This document shows, piece after piece, positions 39,201 through 48,220 of a DNA stretch of 64,000 bases (its first letter is position 1; each line of letters begins with the position of its first letter). The DNA is from Clostridia bacterium. Its GTDB lineage: Bacteria > Bacillota > Clostridia > Christensenellales > Borkfalkiaceae. The stretch spans positions 62,001 through 126,000 of the forward strand of contig JAGHJS010000028.1 of assembly GCA_017886545.1 (NCBI GenBank), read 5' to 3'. The notes beneath the pieces are model-generated. The model ran no database searches and had not been told where the DNA came from. It was given only the letters and a program-made list of their open reading frames with translations. Both the position numbers and the translations under genes were made by a program.

Positions 39201-41909
39201 CATTTTCTTTTGGGTGAAAGAACTGATACGCTGCCGATAGTGATCGAGGAAAAGGCTCAGATAATTTTTCAGATGCTTGATCTCGGCAAGCAATACTTCT
39301 GCTGCGATGAAAACGCGCCCGCGGACCCCGACGTCGTATTCGCTGATGTTCACGTTGTCAAACGGAGAACGGTAGACCCCGCCGCACTGCTTCGCCGCGG
39401 CGGCGACCTCCAAAAGCAACCGCTCGTAATTCTCCAGCTTTTCCCGCGTAAGGCTATCGTAGAAGGTACTTTCAATATCCAGCACATCGGGCGCATTCCT
39501 GTTTTTGAGCCAGATGAGAATGCCCTCGTATACCGAAACGCCCAGCCTGCGCTTACGGTGCAGCGCCGCCACGGGCGCATTGAGCGCCTGACGCACCTCG
39601 GCGATCTGCGCGCTCTTTTCCGCAAACGACGGGCTGTCCTGCTCGGCGGAAAGGGCGAGCGTATTTTCAAGGCTTTTCAGAAGCTGTGCCTTATCCGCTT
39701 TGTTGGAATGCAGCTCCAGACAGAAGTCGCCAAGCCCGATCGAGTCGAGACGCTTTTTCACGACGGAGAGCGCCGCCTGCTTTTCGGCGACGAACAGAAC
39801 GCGCTTGCCCCTGCCGAGGCAGTTTGCGATGATGTTGGTGATCGTCTGGCTTTTGCCTGTTCCCGGAGGTCCGTGCAGGACAAACGAAGTTCCGTTAGCA
39901 GCTTCCGCGATCGCCGCAAACTGCGAAGCGTCTGCCGTCAGGGGCGTCAGGACTTCGGACGGATCATACGAATCCTCCGCCTTGTCTTCAAACACGCGGT
40001 TTTCGATCTCGAGCCGATTTTCAAGCAGTGACTTAACGATCGGGTTTTTGCGGAACTTGTCAATATTTTTGCGGACATCGTTCCACATCGCATAGCGCGC
40101 AAAGGAAAAATTCGCAAGATACACATCTTCCGTCACATCCCAGCGGCGCATATTCAGGATCTCTGCCTTGACCATGGCAAGGATCTCGGAAATGCGGAGC
40201 CCGCGCGCCGTATCCAGCCCGCGTATATCGATCTTGAATTCACGCAGCAGGAACTCCAGAAGCGTGCTGTTGAATTGCAGCTCTTCCTGTGCGATCGTGA
40301 CGGAATACCCCTTCCCGCCCTTGCTCCGCACGATCTTGACCGGCACGAGCACGAGCGGCGCATACCGCGGCTCGCCGCCCTCCCGTTCAAACCATTTCAG
40401 AAAGCCGAAGGCGAGGAACAGCACGTTCGCGCCGGCTTCCTCCTCTGCCGTTTTCGCTTTCCGGAGCAGATAACGGATCACGTCGTTCGCCTCTTCCCGT
40501 TCCGCGCATGTGCGGAGGCGTTTGTTTTTCAGCTCCACGCCGATCAGCTCCGCCAGCGCGGAAAAGCCGGACGCGCCAGCAAATGCGCCGACGTTTTGCA
40601 GGGAGCCACGCACATCGCTCGTCTTTTCCAAAACAGTAAACGGCTCGCCTCCGGCAAGGCTTTCATACGTAGCGTTCACGTCAGCCGCCATGATATGCAG
40701 AGCATTTTTTTCGGGGTGAAAATGCAGAAGGGAATTTTTGAGCGATAAATCGAGGAGTCTGCGCTCCCATTGCTTATTTTTTGTCGCTTTACCGTCAAGG
40801 CTGAGCTTGCGCTGCCCTGTGAGCGCGGCGGGAGCGGCGTCGAGGTCCGTATCGGATTCTTCAAGCAGCTCATAGCCCTTTATGCCGCGCACTTTGAGCG
40901 GCATCGGGAGAAGGCGGATAAGACGGCACCTTTTTACATCCACGACCGTATCGAACCACCCGTTCGCCAATTTCTGCGCAAAGTGCTTCTCTGCCGTAGC
41001 ATAATTGACGTTACGCCCCGTAAACAGTTCATCCGTATCGAACATGCTGACGTTGTTGATGCCGTCCGAAATATACTTCTGCAACAGGATCACATCGTCG
41101 CCCGCGCTTTCGGTAAAACAGTTGTCGTACAGCCACGCCCCGCAGGAAACGCCGCGCTCCCCGATCGCCAAAACGGGATGCAGCCCTGCGCATTCAAGGC
41201 ACGAGGCGGCAAACAGCGCCATTTCAAAAGAGGTGCATACTTTATTCTTTAAGATCGCGGTGATATCGCCGACGGGGACAGGATCGTTGCAGTTAAAATC
41301 GGCGGCAGAGCGTTCGACCGACTGCCGTTTGATCGCCGCAAACAGTGCCGCGCAGAGCTGCCGTATCTTGTTTTTGTCGCCTTCCTGATACCCGCGCCAT
41401 TCGCAGGGCACATTCCACTTCTGAAGCTGCTTCCCCGCTTCTTCGAGGATCCGCAGGCAGTCAGCGACCTTCGGCCGGACAAAGCATGCCAAAAGTTCGG
41501 CGTTTCCGCTCCTTCCGCTCCAATAATCGAACGGCAGCACCGTCACCTGCATCGAACTTTCCGCCACCGTGTCCTTACCGTGCAGAACTTTCACGCGGAC
41601 GGAGACAGGCGTGACTGACGCAAGCTCCGTCAGATACAGCGGCGAAACGATGTTCTGCGCCGCAATTTCCACCGTGCTTTCAAAAGGGACTTCTTCCAAC
41701 TGCTTCGCAAACGGCAGCAAAAAGCCGTCCGAGCCCTCGATCACGACTTCCAGTCCTTCCGCCGCCTCGCCGCCGTTATTGGTGAGCTGCAACACGGGGA
41801 ATAACGGAACACGGTTGTAATAGTCCGCATACCCGTAAAATTGCTGAGCCGAAACACTGAGCGAAACCGACTCTTTCAATGTGTTTTTTGCTGACTTTTT
41901 CCCTGCCAT
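36243..41909 (-). CDS. Giant DUF4011/SF1 helicase with REase-like and DUF3320 domains
   Basis: An 1888-residue single protein. Order: a beta-rich N-terminus; a transglutaminase-like region near 220-260 (TSFEMALFAASCLECAGLHPVLAI); DUF4011 from about 380 (WERRLLDLSLKNSLLHF); an SF1 helicase with Walker A HGPPGTGKSQT near 685, and Walker B VVFDEASQLP near 1297 plus GDPKQLPP; a Vsr/DUF559-like nuclease fold near 1615 (VGVSDFKIDCAVIDP, DGATASRS); and a C-terminal DUF3320. The helicase belongs to the COG1112 group, which includes phage-defence proteins such as those of Mokosh. The ATG at 41909 is chosen for its GGAG site; the earlier ATG coincides with the predicted transcription start. A DNA- or RNA-processing defence role is inference. 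Confidence 0.85.
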   Translation of the reverse strand: MAGKKSAKNTLKESVSLSVSAQQFYGYADYYNRVPLFPVLQLTNNGGEAAEGLEVVIEGSDGFLLPFAKQLEEVPFESTVEIAAQNIVSPLYLTELASVTPVSVRVKVLHGKDTVAESSMQVTVLPFDYWSGRSGNAELLACFVRPKVADCLRILEEAGKQLQKWNVPCEWRGYQEGDKNKIRQLCAALFAAIKRQSVERSAADFNCNDPVPVGDITAILKNKVCTSFEMALFAASCLECAGLHPVLAIGERGVSCGAWLYDNCFTESAGDDVILLQKYISDGINNVSMFDTDELFTGRNVNYATAEKHFAQKLANGWFDTVVDVKRCRLIRLLPMPLKVRGIKGYELLEESDTDLDAAPAALTGQRKLSLDGKATKNKQWERRLLDLSLKNSLLHFHPEKNALHIMAADVNATYESLAGGEPFTVLEKTSDVRGSLQNVGAFAGASGFSALAELIGVELKNKRLRTCAEREEANDVIRYLLRKAKTAEEEAGANVLFLAFGFLKWFEREGGEPRYAPLVLVPVKIVRSKGGKGYSVTIAQEELQFNSTLLEFLLREFKIDIRGLDTARGLRISEILAMVKAEILNMRRWDVTEDVYLANFSFARYAMWNDVRKNIDKFRKNPIVKSLLENRLEIENRVFEDKAEDSYDPSEVLTPLTADASQFAAIAEAANGTSFVLHGPPGTGKSQTITNIIANCLGRGKRVLFVAEKQAALSVVKKRLDSIGLGDFCLELHSNKADKAQLLKSLENTLALSAEQDSPSFAEKSAQIAEVRQALNAPVAALHRKRRLGVSVYEGILIWLKNRNAPDVLDIESTFYDSLTREKLENYERLLLEVAAAAKQCGGVYRSPFDNVNISEYDVGVRGRVFIAAEVLLAEIKHLKNYLSLFLDHYRQRISSFTQKKMSTLVQLIDLLASGAAEKYFACDESEFYVFFNANRRLDRLFGSYFKAFKSLVELDADPAVVEQELDNWGENYRSSKVLTTVIKRLRRAAAVQLSPADEIKYVGIAAQIYEDIRLIKSNTALAQNFLDRNGKINFRRREEFLEELRRLHAFAEGIFMDYNADSFNSVCICSADGHAQPMLAGLRHAVAGFEGSMRSFCNIIQADREKFRDEDLLDYFSTKAGALIDNIDMLAAWCMFKKISAQLDKEGLSFITDSLESGAVTSDNILASFRKNVYRNFVETNIGADPELSKFSANVLEEKIEQFRALDEQFTALSREHIRNTLAANLPSTSTEGPLSLEVLAFQRIAKGNMRGMTIKEFLQEIPGLFARLAPCVLMSPITVAQYLQADPDLFDLVVFDEASQLPTSEAIGALARAKSAVIVGDPKQLPPTSFFSSGYVDEENLEAEDLESILDDCLALGMPEKHLNWHYRSKHESLIAFSNIMYYGNKLCTFPSPDAMESKVRLALVEDGVYDRGFTKRNKAEAEALVAEVVRRLRDPKLSRSSIGVVTFSTAQQDYVERRLSDALAKNKLEDVAYEREEPLFVKNLENVQGDERDVILFSVCYGPDRAGRVSLNFGPLNQVGGWRRLNVAVSRAREEMVVFSSMTSAMINLAKTNSKGVAGLKAFLEFAEKGKTTLAISSEELKPSASGIGKYIAQELKTYGYECRYDVGVSDFKIDCAVIDPRNKKRFLLAVMCDGATASRSCAKDRNLLQIQTLKLNNWNVVRLFTINFINNPKREIKKIKDVLDRLCGLEKGSRDHLLKYRKNYRYAKLETQQNLAQYITGGEHDAEILARLRAIVAAEEPISDRFLMKRCLSSLGIVKFGSKVEERMQKLIALCAFKEEQLCGKTYLRKSDKCFACDFYRTEAEPIRRSEDDFTPYEIIALVRGLLENRVSLYVADLLPLVFEELKVARPGDKLTEFVGECIALGVQRSYFVRSVSDRISLS

Positions 41910-41944
41910 ACTCTCCACCCGAACCGATCGATTCATTCCTTACA

Positions 41945-41973
41945 ATTATACAACAAAAAGCCGCCTTTGGCAA
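41945..41973 (-). promoter_or_regulatory. Promoter of the giant helicase gene
   Basis: On the minus strand: TTGCCA, a 17-base spacer, and a perfect TATAAT. The leader to the chosen start would be about 30 bases, so the gene is an independent unit. Confidence 0.8.
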
Positions 41974-42062
41974 GTACTTCCTGAAAACGGCGCGGATTTT
42001 TGCGACGCTCTTCAATGCTGCGTTCAGATCCGTTTTATCGACATGCCTGCTTGTTTTTATAC

Positions 42063-42092
42063 AAAAAAGGACTGCCGGTCAAAGCAGTCCTT
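42063..42092 (-). terminator. Terminator of the helD-HAD operon
   Basis: A perfect 9-bp stem (42067-42075 with 42084-42092) with T6 on the minus strand. The HAD gene's stop codon lies in the loop region. Confidence 0.8.
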
Positions 42093-42780
42093 CGTCGATG
42101 ATCTTCAAAACCTCCGTATAGGAACGCGCCACGGCAGACGGGACAGCTCCGACGGCAGCCTTCTCTTCTGGCGCATACCAGATACAGGGAATGCCGACAG
42201 CGTTCGCTCCCGCTATGTCCGACGTAAGCGAATCGCCGATCACGAGAAAATCCGCCGCGTCCGCTCCCGTATGCGCAAAGACATATCCGAAAAAGCGGGG
42301 ATCCGGTTTTGCGAACCCGATCTCGTCCGAAACAAAAATGCCGTCGAACAGCGCGCGGATGCCGAGCGCGTCAAGCCTGCCGTACTGCGCCTGCGGCGTT
42401 CCGTTCGTGATGAGAAAGACCTTACCGCGTCTGCGCAGTTCACGCAAAAAACCGTCCGCGCCGGGAAGGAGATACCCGGCAGAACAAAGTTTGTTAAAAT
42501 ACACGCGGTTGACCTCCGCCGCGTCCGGACGAGCGCCCGCGCTCCCTTCCAGAAAGCGTCGGAACCGCTCCACGACCAGCCTGTTTTTCGGCATGGTGCC
42601 GCGCTCGTATTCACGCCAGAGCGCATCGTTGATCGCGCGGAAACGGCTGAATTCGGCTGAGAGCTCTTCCAGCCCGAAAAAGCGCATTGCGTACGCGAAA
42701 CTCTCCCGCGACGAACGCGGGAAATCCAGGATCGTTTCGTCCGCATCCAAAAGAAAGTTGTTCCGTCTGTGCGTATTCAC
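42079..42780 (-). CDS. HAD-family hydrolase, YjjG-like nucleotidase
   Basis: A 233-residue haloacid-dehalogenase phosphatase. Motif I is DADETILDF (nucleophile and acid Asp), motif II ITNG, the lysine lies in GFAKPDPRFF, and motif III is VIGDSLTSDIAGA. The helical cap and overall pattern match the YjjG group, which hydrolyses non-canonical pyrimidine nucleoside monophosphates. The substrate is inferred. The start overlaps the HelD-like stop by 4 bp, so the genes are coupled. Confidence 0.85.
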   Translation of the reverse strand: MNTHRRNNFLLDADETILDFPRSSRESFAYAMRFFGLEELSAEFSRFRAINDALWREYERGTMPKNRLVVERFRRFLEGSAGARPDAAEVNRVYFNKLCSAGYLLPGADGFLRELRRRGKVFLITNGTPQAQYGRLDALGIRALFDGIFVSDEIGFAKPDPRFFGYVFAHTGADAADFLVIGDSLTSDIAGANAVGIPCIWYAPEEKAAVGAVPSAVARSYTEVLKIIDEGLL

Positions 42781-45164
42781 TCCTCTTTTTCCTCCACGAC
42801 GGCAAGTTCTTTCAAAGCGCGCGTATATGCAATATACCGCTCATGTTCCGTCATCTTTGCGTCCGCCACCGCTACGCAGGTGAATTCCAGCCCCTTCGAC
42901 TCATAAACGGTCATCAGGTTCACTTTCGTTTTGGAGATCCTGCCCGTATCCGACAGCACGTTATAGCTTTTGCGGCGGTACCGCTCCAGTTCGCTTTCGG
43001 CTACGATGACGGCCTTCAGTCCCCTTTTATCGCGGAAAAAAGCATTGATTCCGCGCATACCGATGCGTTGAACGGGCGGACCGTCAAACCCGATAGACTG
43101 CATCGGGATGCGCAGGGTATCGGCGACGAACTCCACGATCTGATTGGTGTTCCGATAGTTGCAGTCCAGCGTATACAGTTCGCCCCCCGGGACCTCTCTC
43201 CAATCGGTCACGCCGCGGAAGGAAGTAACGTTCTGCGCAAGATCTCCGTAGATGTTGAATGCGGCATCCGGATTTATCCCCTTGAGCAGTCTGTATTCGC
43301 AGGCGGAAACATCCTGCCCTTCATCCACAAAAACCAATCCGTACCGCGGCTGCAATTTACAGCCGAGCAGGAACATCACAAGGCAGAGCGCGTACGCGTC
43401 GCAGCGGTACATATCCTTCCCCATGCCGAGCGTGTTCTTTGCCTTGCGGACCGTCTCCCGATAAAAGAGCCGCGCAAGCTCGGTATGCGTACCGCATTTT
43501 CCGATGCGCACAAAAAATTTATCCCCTTTGAACGTTTCAAACAGTTCACAAAACCCGGAAAAGCGAGACTCGATCTCTTCCACATACCTCTGTGCGGAAG
43601 CGATCTCTTCCAAAAGCTGCGTCCTCCGTGCGATCCGATCCGCGTATGTTTCCACCTCCGTCCCTCCGCGGACTATTTTATAGCGCCGCAGATCCGTGAT
43701 CTCCTTTTCCACCGTCAGGGCAAGCGAACGCAAATCGAAAACGGCGCTCTCCGCAACAGCCCGATGCGCCCGCACGATAAAGCTGCCCGCACGATAAAAG
43801 GAAAGCACGCCGCGGTAAAAATTGCTGTAGTTTTCGGTATGTTTCCCCTCTAAACAGTCCGAGAAAAATTCTTCCGCCGCAGAGACCTCGTTCATCAGTT
43901 CGCGGAACGGTTTGGTATAGTACAGCCCGCCTTCCGCACGCTCTTTGATCTCCCCGAGGACGGCGCGCCGCACGCGCGTACTCGCATTCCGCAGCTTCGC
44001 AAACAAATCGGACTGTACCCTGCAATCCTCCGCGGCCGCCTCGATCGCCCCTCGACACTCGGGACTCAGAAACATTCCCGAAACCCCGTCGTAGATCTTT
44101 TGCAGCCTGCGCTCGGTGTCTTTGTAAAATTCCTCCGAATAGATGTAGCGTGCATATTCCTCCGGAGGACGGCTCGCCAACTCTGCCTTGCCGTCCAAAG
44201 CAACGCCTTCATTGGCAAGGACCTGCAAAAAATATCCGTCGATCGTCGTCGTTTTGATTTTTTCCAGTTCCAGCACCTGCGAAAGCTCGTCGATGAACGC
44301 GTTGAACGAATCGCTCGGCGTGATGACGAGGACGTCGCGCGGCTTCAGGTCCTCATTGTTATAAAGGAGAAAACTGAGCCTGTGCAGCATGATCATCGTT
44401 TTTCCGCTTCCGGCGCATCCTTGCAGGACAAAACTGTCGTGCTCGGGCTTTGTGATGATCTCATACTGCTTTTCCTGGATCGTTTCGATAATGTCCGAGA
44501 TCTCCGCCTGTTCCTTGCGCGTTTTCAGGATCTCTTTGAGATACGGGTCGAAAATGATCTCCTCGTCGCGCCCTGCGATCTCCTCTTTCGTAAGATAGTC
44601 GCGCACGCTCAGATATTCATTTTTGAAGTCAATGAACTTACCGTTTGCCGTACGCAGAGCGCGGCGAAGGATGAGCTTATAATCGTATTCGTTGATGGAA
44701 AAAGCGATCTGGCTCTTCTGATAATACTTCCGCGCAAGCGGCGCGCGCCAGTCTACGATCTCAAGGTTGATGTCGCCGCGCTTGCCGATGTAGTAGCTGT
44801 TGTATCCTTCGCGCGGATCGGAAAGATCCATGCGCGCAAAATATGGCTCGGCAAAAAAGCTCTTATATCCGTCGATCTCCGCCCGCCACGAACGGATCTC
44901 GGCGTTTCGCTGAATGATCTCGCGATAATTTTCCGCCGAAAATTCGTCTGCGCGCAAAGCCGCGATCTCCGCCTGTGCGGATTTGATCTTGAGCTTTCGC
45001 TTATTGATGTAGCAAGCCTTCAGCAGCAACATGACCGCGCGCATATGAATTTCTTCATACACACGCTGTTTCTGTTCGTCCAAAAGGTCGAGAAAGAAAG
45101 CTTTATCAGGCTCTTTGTGCGGCTTGATCAGTTCATGCAGTTGTTCGAAAGTCGGTTCCCCCAT
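42777..45164 (-). CDS. HelD-like superfamily I helicase
   Basis: A 795-residue UvrD/Rep-type protein of the HelD group, ATPases that free stalled RNA polymerase from nucleic acid and recycle it. Seen are a long N-terminal coiled coil (about 30-90), the YIGKRGDINLEIVDWRAPLARKYY block, Walker A LQGCAGSGKTMIMLHRL, Walker B LVFVDEGQDVSACEY and the late motif VNLMTVYESKGLEF. At this length it fits HelD more than UvrD or PcrA. It is translationally coupled to the HAD gene. A DNA-repair role is the alternative. Confidence 0.82.
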   Translation of the reverse strand: MGEPTFEQLHELIKPHKEPDKAFFLDLLDEQKQRVYEEIHMRAVMLLLKACYINKRKLKIKSAQAEIAALRADEFSAENYREIIQRNAEIRSWRAEIDGYKSFFAEPYFARMDLSDPREGYNSYYIGKRGDINLEIVDWRAPLARKYYQKSQIAFSINEYDYKLILRRALRTANGKFIDFKNEYLSVRDYLTKEEIAGRDEEIIFDPYLKEILKTRKEQAEISDIIETIQEKQYEIITKPEHDSFVLQGCAGSGKTMIMLHRLSFLLYNNEDLKPRDVLVITPSDSFNAFIDELSQVLELEKIKTTTIDGYFLQVLANEGVALDGKAELASRPPEEYARYIYSEEFYKDTERRLQKIYDGVSGMFLSPECRGAIEAAAEDCRVQSDLFAKLRNASTRVRRAVLGEIKERAEGGLYYTKPFRELMNEVSAAEEFFSDCLEGKHTENYSNFYRGVLSFYRAGSFIVRAHRAVAESAVFDLRSLALTVEKEITDLRRYKIVRGGTEVETYADRIARRTQLLEEIASAQRYVEEIESRFSGFCELFETFKGDKFFVRIGKCGTHTELARLFYRETVRKAKNTLGMGKDMYRCDAYALCLVMFLLGCKLQPRYGLVFVDEGQDVSACEYRLLKGINPDAAFNIYGDLAQNVTSFRGVTDWREVPGGELYTLDCNYRNTNQIVEFVADTLRIPMQSIGFDGPPVQRIGMRGINAFFRDKRGLKAVIVAESELERYRRKSYNVLSDTGRISKTKVNLMTVYESKGLEFTCVAVADAKMTEHERYIAYTRALKELAVVEEKEE

Positions 45165-45237
45165 ATCTCACCGCGCGCCGATCTCAACGGCGCAAAAAAG
45201 TACTATGCCTTAGTATACCATATCCTGCGCAAAAAAG

Positions 45238-45270
45238 AAATACCTTTGCGAAAATTTTGCAAAGGTATTT
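45238..45270. terminator. Bidirectional terminator
   Basis: A perfect 12-bp stem (45238-45249 with 45259-45270) with T-rich tracts on both strands. It ends the kinase-like gene to its right on the minus strand and separates that block from the helD promoter region. Confidence 0.85.
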
Positions 45271-45297
45271 TTTAAAGCGTCATATTTTATATAAAAA

Positions 45298-45801
45298 TTA
45301 CGTTTTTTGCCGAGGAAATGCGGCAAGATATGCGGCTGCGTCCTTTCTGTCTTTAAAAATCACGAGCGTTTTTCCCTTTCCGTACCGTTCCAGAAGCGCA
45401 TATACCTGCGGGAGCTGGACGCGGGGAAACTCCTCGATCCATCGGCGGAATTCCGCATCGAACTCCGTTTCCACCCACGGCAGATCCTCGCGCGGCTGCC
45501 CGATGCGCGAAGCCGCACCCGAAAGGCAGATCTCCACGGGGTAATCGAGCAAAAACACCGTGTCGCACGCCTGCAGCCGCCGCGGAAGCGTACGGAGATA
45601 ATTGCCGTCAAGGATCCAGCGGTCCTCCCGCAGGATCTCCCCGAGTTTTTCATCAAACTCCTGCTCGGAGACCGTCGTCCTGTCGCCCTTATGCCAGATC
45701 GTATCCAAATAGTAAAGCGGCAGCCCCGTTTTTTCGCGCAAAGCGCGCGCGAACATGCTTTTCCCCGCACCGGGGCAGCCAATCACAAGCACTCTCAGCA
45801 T
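45298..45801 (-). CDS. Adenylate-kinase-like P-loop protein (topology-modulation family)
   Basis: A 167-residue P-loop NTPase starting MLRVLVIGCPGAGKSMFARAL (Walker A GCPGAGKS at 8-15). The segment YYLDTIWHKGDRTTVSEQEF and the WILDGNY motif place it with the adenylate-kinase-related 'DNA topology modulation protein' (FlaR) family, small kinases of unknown substrate. It is the last gene of the guanine-nucleotide block, 28 bases after the short GMP synthetase. A nucleotide-kinase role fits the neighbourhood but is inference. Confidence 0.78.
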   Translation of the reverse strand: MLRVLVIGCPGAGKSMFARALREKTGLPLYYLDTIWHKGDRTTVSEQEFDEKLGEILREDRWILDGNYLRTLPRRLQACDTVFLLDYPVEICLSGAASRIGQPREDLPWVETEFDAEFRRWIEEFPRVQLPQVYALLERYGKGKTLVIFKDRKDAAAYLAAFPRQKT

Positions 45802-45829
45802 TTCTGCCGTTGCGGCGAAGGTCCGCCGC

Positions 45830-46810
45830 TCACTCCCACTCAATGGTGCCGCAGGGCTTGGGCGTGAGGTCGTACAGCACACGGTTGACGCCCGCAACTT
45901 CCTTCGTGATACGGTCGGTAATATGCTGCAACAGCGCAAACGGAATGTCCTCGACGGTAGCCGTCATCGCGTCCACCGTATTGACCGCGCGGATGATGAC
46001 GGGATATTCGAACGTGCGCCTGCCGCCCTTGACCCCGACCGATCTGAAATCGGGCACGACGGTGAAATACTGCCATACCTTGCCCGCAAGCCCGTTCTTT
46101 GCGAACTCTTCGCGCAGGATCGCGTCCGACTCGCGCACGCATTCCAGCCTGTCGCGCGTGATCGCGCCGAGGCAGCGAACGCCCAGCCCCGGACCGGGGA
46201 AGGGCTGACGGTACACCATTTCGTCGGGCAGCCCCAGCGCCTTACCGACGACGCGCACCTCGTCTTTGAACAGGAATTTGAGCGGCTCAACCAGCTCGAA
46301 TTTAAGGTCTTCGGGCAGTCCGCCGACATTATGATGCGCCTTGACGGGGCCGCTTTCCAGAATGTCGGGATAGATCGTGCCCTGCGCCAGAAATTCGATG
46401 CCGTCCTGCTTGCGCGCCTCCTCCTCGAACACGCGGATAAACTCCGCGCCGATGATCTTGCGCTTTTTTTCAGGCTCGGCAACGCCCGCGAGCTTATCCA
46501 AAAAGCGGTCGACCGCATCCACATAGATGAGGTTTGCGTTCATGCGGTTGCGGAACACCTCGACGACCTGCTCGGGCTCCCCTTTGCGCAGCAGACCGTG
46601 GTTGACGTGCACGCACACAAGGTTCTTGCCGATCGCTTTGATGAGGAGCGCCGCCACGACGGACGAATCCACCCCGCCCGAAAGGGCAAGCAGCACTTTT
46701 TTGTCCCCCACCTGTGCCTTGACCGCCGCGACCTGTTCATCAATGAACGCTGCCGCAAGCTCTGCATTGTTGATCCGCGCCATCGTTTCGGGGCGCTTGT
46801 TGCTCTCCAT
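45830..46810 (-). CDS. Stand-alone GMP synthetase subunit (ATP-PPase, no glutaminase domain)
   Basis: A 326-residue protein matching only the C-terminal two-thirds of GuaA: the ATP pyrophosphatase domain with the P-loop [15 protein letters not shown], and the GMP-synthase dimerisation domain ending in the classical TIEWE. It has no glutamine amidotransferase domain. The ATG is fixed by a GGAGG site eight bases upstream. A full GuaA is encoded 1.4 kb upstream in the same direction. Without a glutaminase it must use free ammonia or a partner; the adjacent nitrilase-fold amidase is a candidate. All visible catalytic motifs are intact, so it is not a pseudogene. Confidence 0.9.
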   Translation of the reverse strand: MESNKRPETMARINNAELAAAFIDEQVAAVKAQVGDKKVLLALSGGVDSSVVAALLIKAIGKNLVCVHVNHGLLRKGEPEQVVEVFRNRMNANLIYVDAVDRFLDKLAGVAEPEKKRKIIGAEFIRVFEEEARKQDGIEFLAQGTIYPDILESGPVKAHHNVGGLPEDLKFELVEPLKFLFKDEVRVVGKALGLPDEMVYRQPFPGPGLGVRCLGAITRDRLECVRESDAILREEFAKNGLAGKVWQYFTVVPDFRSVGVKGGRRTFEYPVIIRAVNTVDAMTATVEDIPFALLQHITDRITKEVAGVNRVLYDLTPKPCGTIEWE

Positions 46811-46895
46811 AGATCTTTCCTCCGTTGGTTTTATAGTCGGCCACGCACAGCGCGGTCCTCTTTGTTGTTCACCCTTCTTATCCGTAAAGATACGG

Positions 46896-47765
46896 TTACT
46901 TTCTTTTATCCGCCCTGATAAATGGCGGCTCGATCTTATCGGACAAAAGAAGCCTGTACGATTCCGGGCGGCGGTACGCATTGCCGTGCACTTCGCGGCT
47001 GCGGTACTCCCGCAGCAAGTTCAGATCGATGTCCGCCAGGAACATCCCTTCCTCTTCCCCCGCTTCAAGAATACACATATCGCGTGGATCCGCCGCATCG
47101 GGCAGATACGCGACCCCGTCAAATACGGTCGAATGCCCGTTGCAGTCCGGCTGCCCCGACGGATAGTTCGCCGTCGCAATGGCGAGCATGTTTTCGTACG
47201 CGCGCCCGCGCAGCTGGCTCAGCCTGTTGATCTCCATCGGACAGGCATTCGGGACGAGAATGACTTCCGCGCCCTGCAACATCAGGATGCGGGCACTTTC
47301 GGGAAATTCGCGGTCATAGCAGATCATTGCGCCGACCCTGACGATCCCCTGCGCCGTATCCAGATCGCAGACGCTGAAATCGTCACCCGCCGTCAGATAT
47401 TTCTCTTCTCCGAAATCGCAGGTATGCACCTTCGAATAATGCAGCACTTCCCGTCCGTAACGGTCAAACAGGCACATCGAATTTTTCGGGCGCAGCGCAC
47501 AACTTTCCAGAAAGGTGACGGCGACTGCCATTTCCAATTCATGCGCGGTCTTCCCGAACGAGCGGACAAACATACCTCCGTACGGAACGGCAAGGGCGCC
47601 GATCCCGTCGGGGTCGGCGGGAAGACGATACCCGCAGCTCCACATTTCGGGGAAAAGGGCGATATCCGCTCCCGCTTCCTTTGCTTTTTTGCACCAGCGG
47701 AGCCCCTTTTCCAGATTCTTCTCCGCGCTTATCTCGGGCAGGAGCTGCAACAGCGCTATTTTCAT
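46896..47765 (-). CDS. Nitrilase-fold carbon-nitrogen hydrolase (amidase)
   Basis: A 289-residue member of the nitrilase superfamily with a complete triad: E40 in FPEMW, K112 in YSKVHTCDF, and C149 in [11 protein letters not shown]. These enzymes release ammonia from amides; one branch is the glutaminase domain of glutamine-dependent NAD+ synthetase. It lies between a PPC-domain gene and the glutaminase-less GMP synthetase (85 bases away). The substrate cannot be read from sequence; omega-amidase and carbamoylputrescine-amidase-like roles are alternatives. Confidence 0.88.
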   Translation of the reverse strand: MKIALLQLLPEISAEKNLEKGLRWCKKAKEAGADIALFPEMWSCGYRLPADPDGIGALAVPYGGMFVRSFGKTAHELEMAVAVTFLESCALRPKNSMCLFDRYGREVLHYSKVHTCDFGEEKYLTAGDDFSVCDLDTAQGIVRVGAMICYDREFPESARILMLQGAEVILVPNACPMEINRLSQLRGRAYENMLAIATANYPSGQPDCNGHSTVFDGVAYLPDAADPRDMCILEAGEEEGMFLADIDLNLLREYRSREVHGNAYRRPESYRLLLSDKIEPPFIRADKRK

Positions 47766-47796
47766 TGTCCCGCTCCTTTCCTCTCCCTTTCAAAAA

Positions 47797-48216
47797 TCAG
47801 AACTTCCAGAGATTCAGCCCGACGCCCTCGTCGAACCTGCGATCGATCTCGCCGCGGATGCGGGTAACGAGCATTTCGCACGTCGCGCTGACGACGGCGC
47901 GGTTCAGATGCCCGCCGAACACTTCGCCCTTCGCGTTGCCCGCGCTCATGTGGATGTGCGTATAAACATTCCCGCCCATCGCGTCGATCGTCCCCGTCAG
48001 AGAGACGATCTCAAAGTTCCCCGCAAAATCATTGGAAGCATACGTCTTTGCGGCGGGATCGAACACGCCGACAGTGAACGAGCCGACCGCGCCCAGCGCG
48101 CGCACGGACGCAAACGCGATGTGCTCCGCCTGAGCGAACTCTTTTATTTTTTCCAATATCTCCTCGCCGCGGTCGAGGCGCACGGCATAGGTATCGCCGA
48201 ACCGTTTGTATTCCAT
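47797..48216 (-). CDS. PPC-domain (DUF296) protein
   Basis: A 139-residue single PPC domain, a trimeric fold also found C-terminal to AT-hooks in plants. The metal-binding-like histidines in VYTHIHMSAGN and the FGGHLNRAVVSATCEMLV segment are typical. Bacterial stand-alone forms have been proposed to bind DNA or a small ligand. The ATG at 48216 has a GGGAG site located in the end of guaA, giving tight coupling. Function unknown; the position suggests a nucleotide-related role. Confidence 0.82.
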   Translation of the reverse strand: MEYKRFGDTYAVRLDRGEEILEKIKEFAQAEHIAFASVRALGAVGSFTVGVFDPAAKTYASNDFAGNFEIVSLTGTIDAMGGNVYTHIHMSAGNAKGEVFGGHLNRAVVSATCEMLVTRIRGEIDRRFDEGVGLNLWKF

Positions 48217-48220
48217 GCTT

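Noticed and set aside
38652..40031. A 459-codon plus-strand frame antisense to the giant helicase
   Set aside because: It mirrors helicase codons and has no ribosome site or family resemblance.
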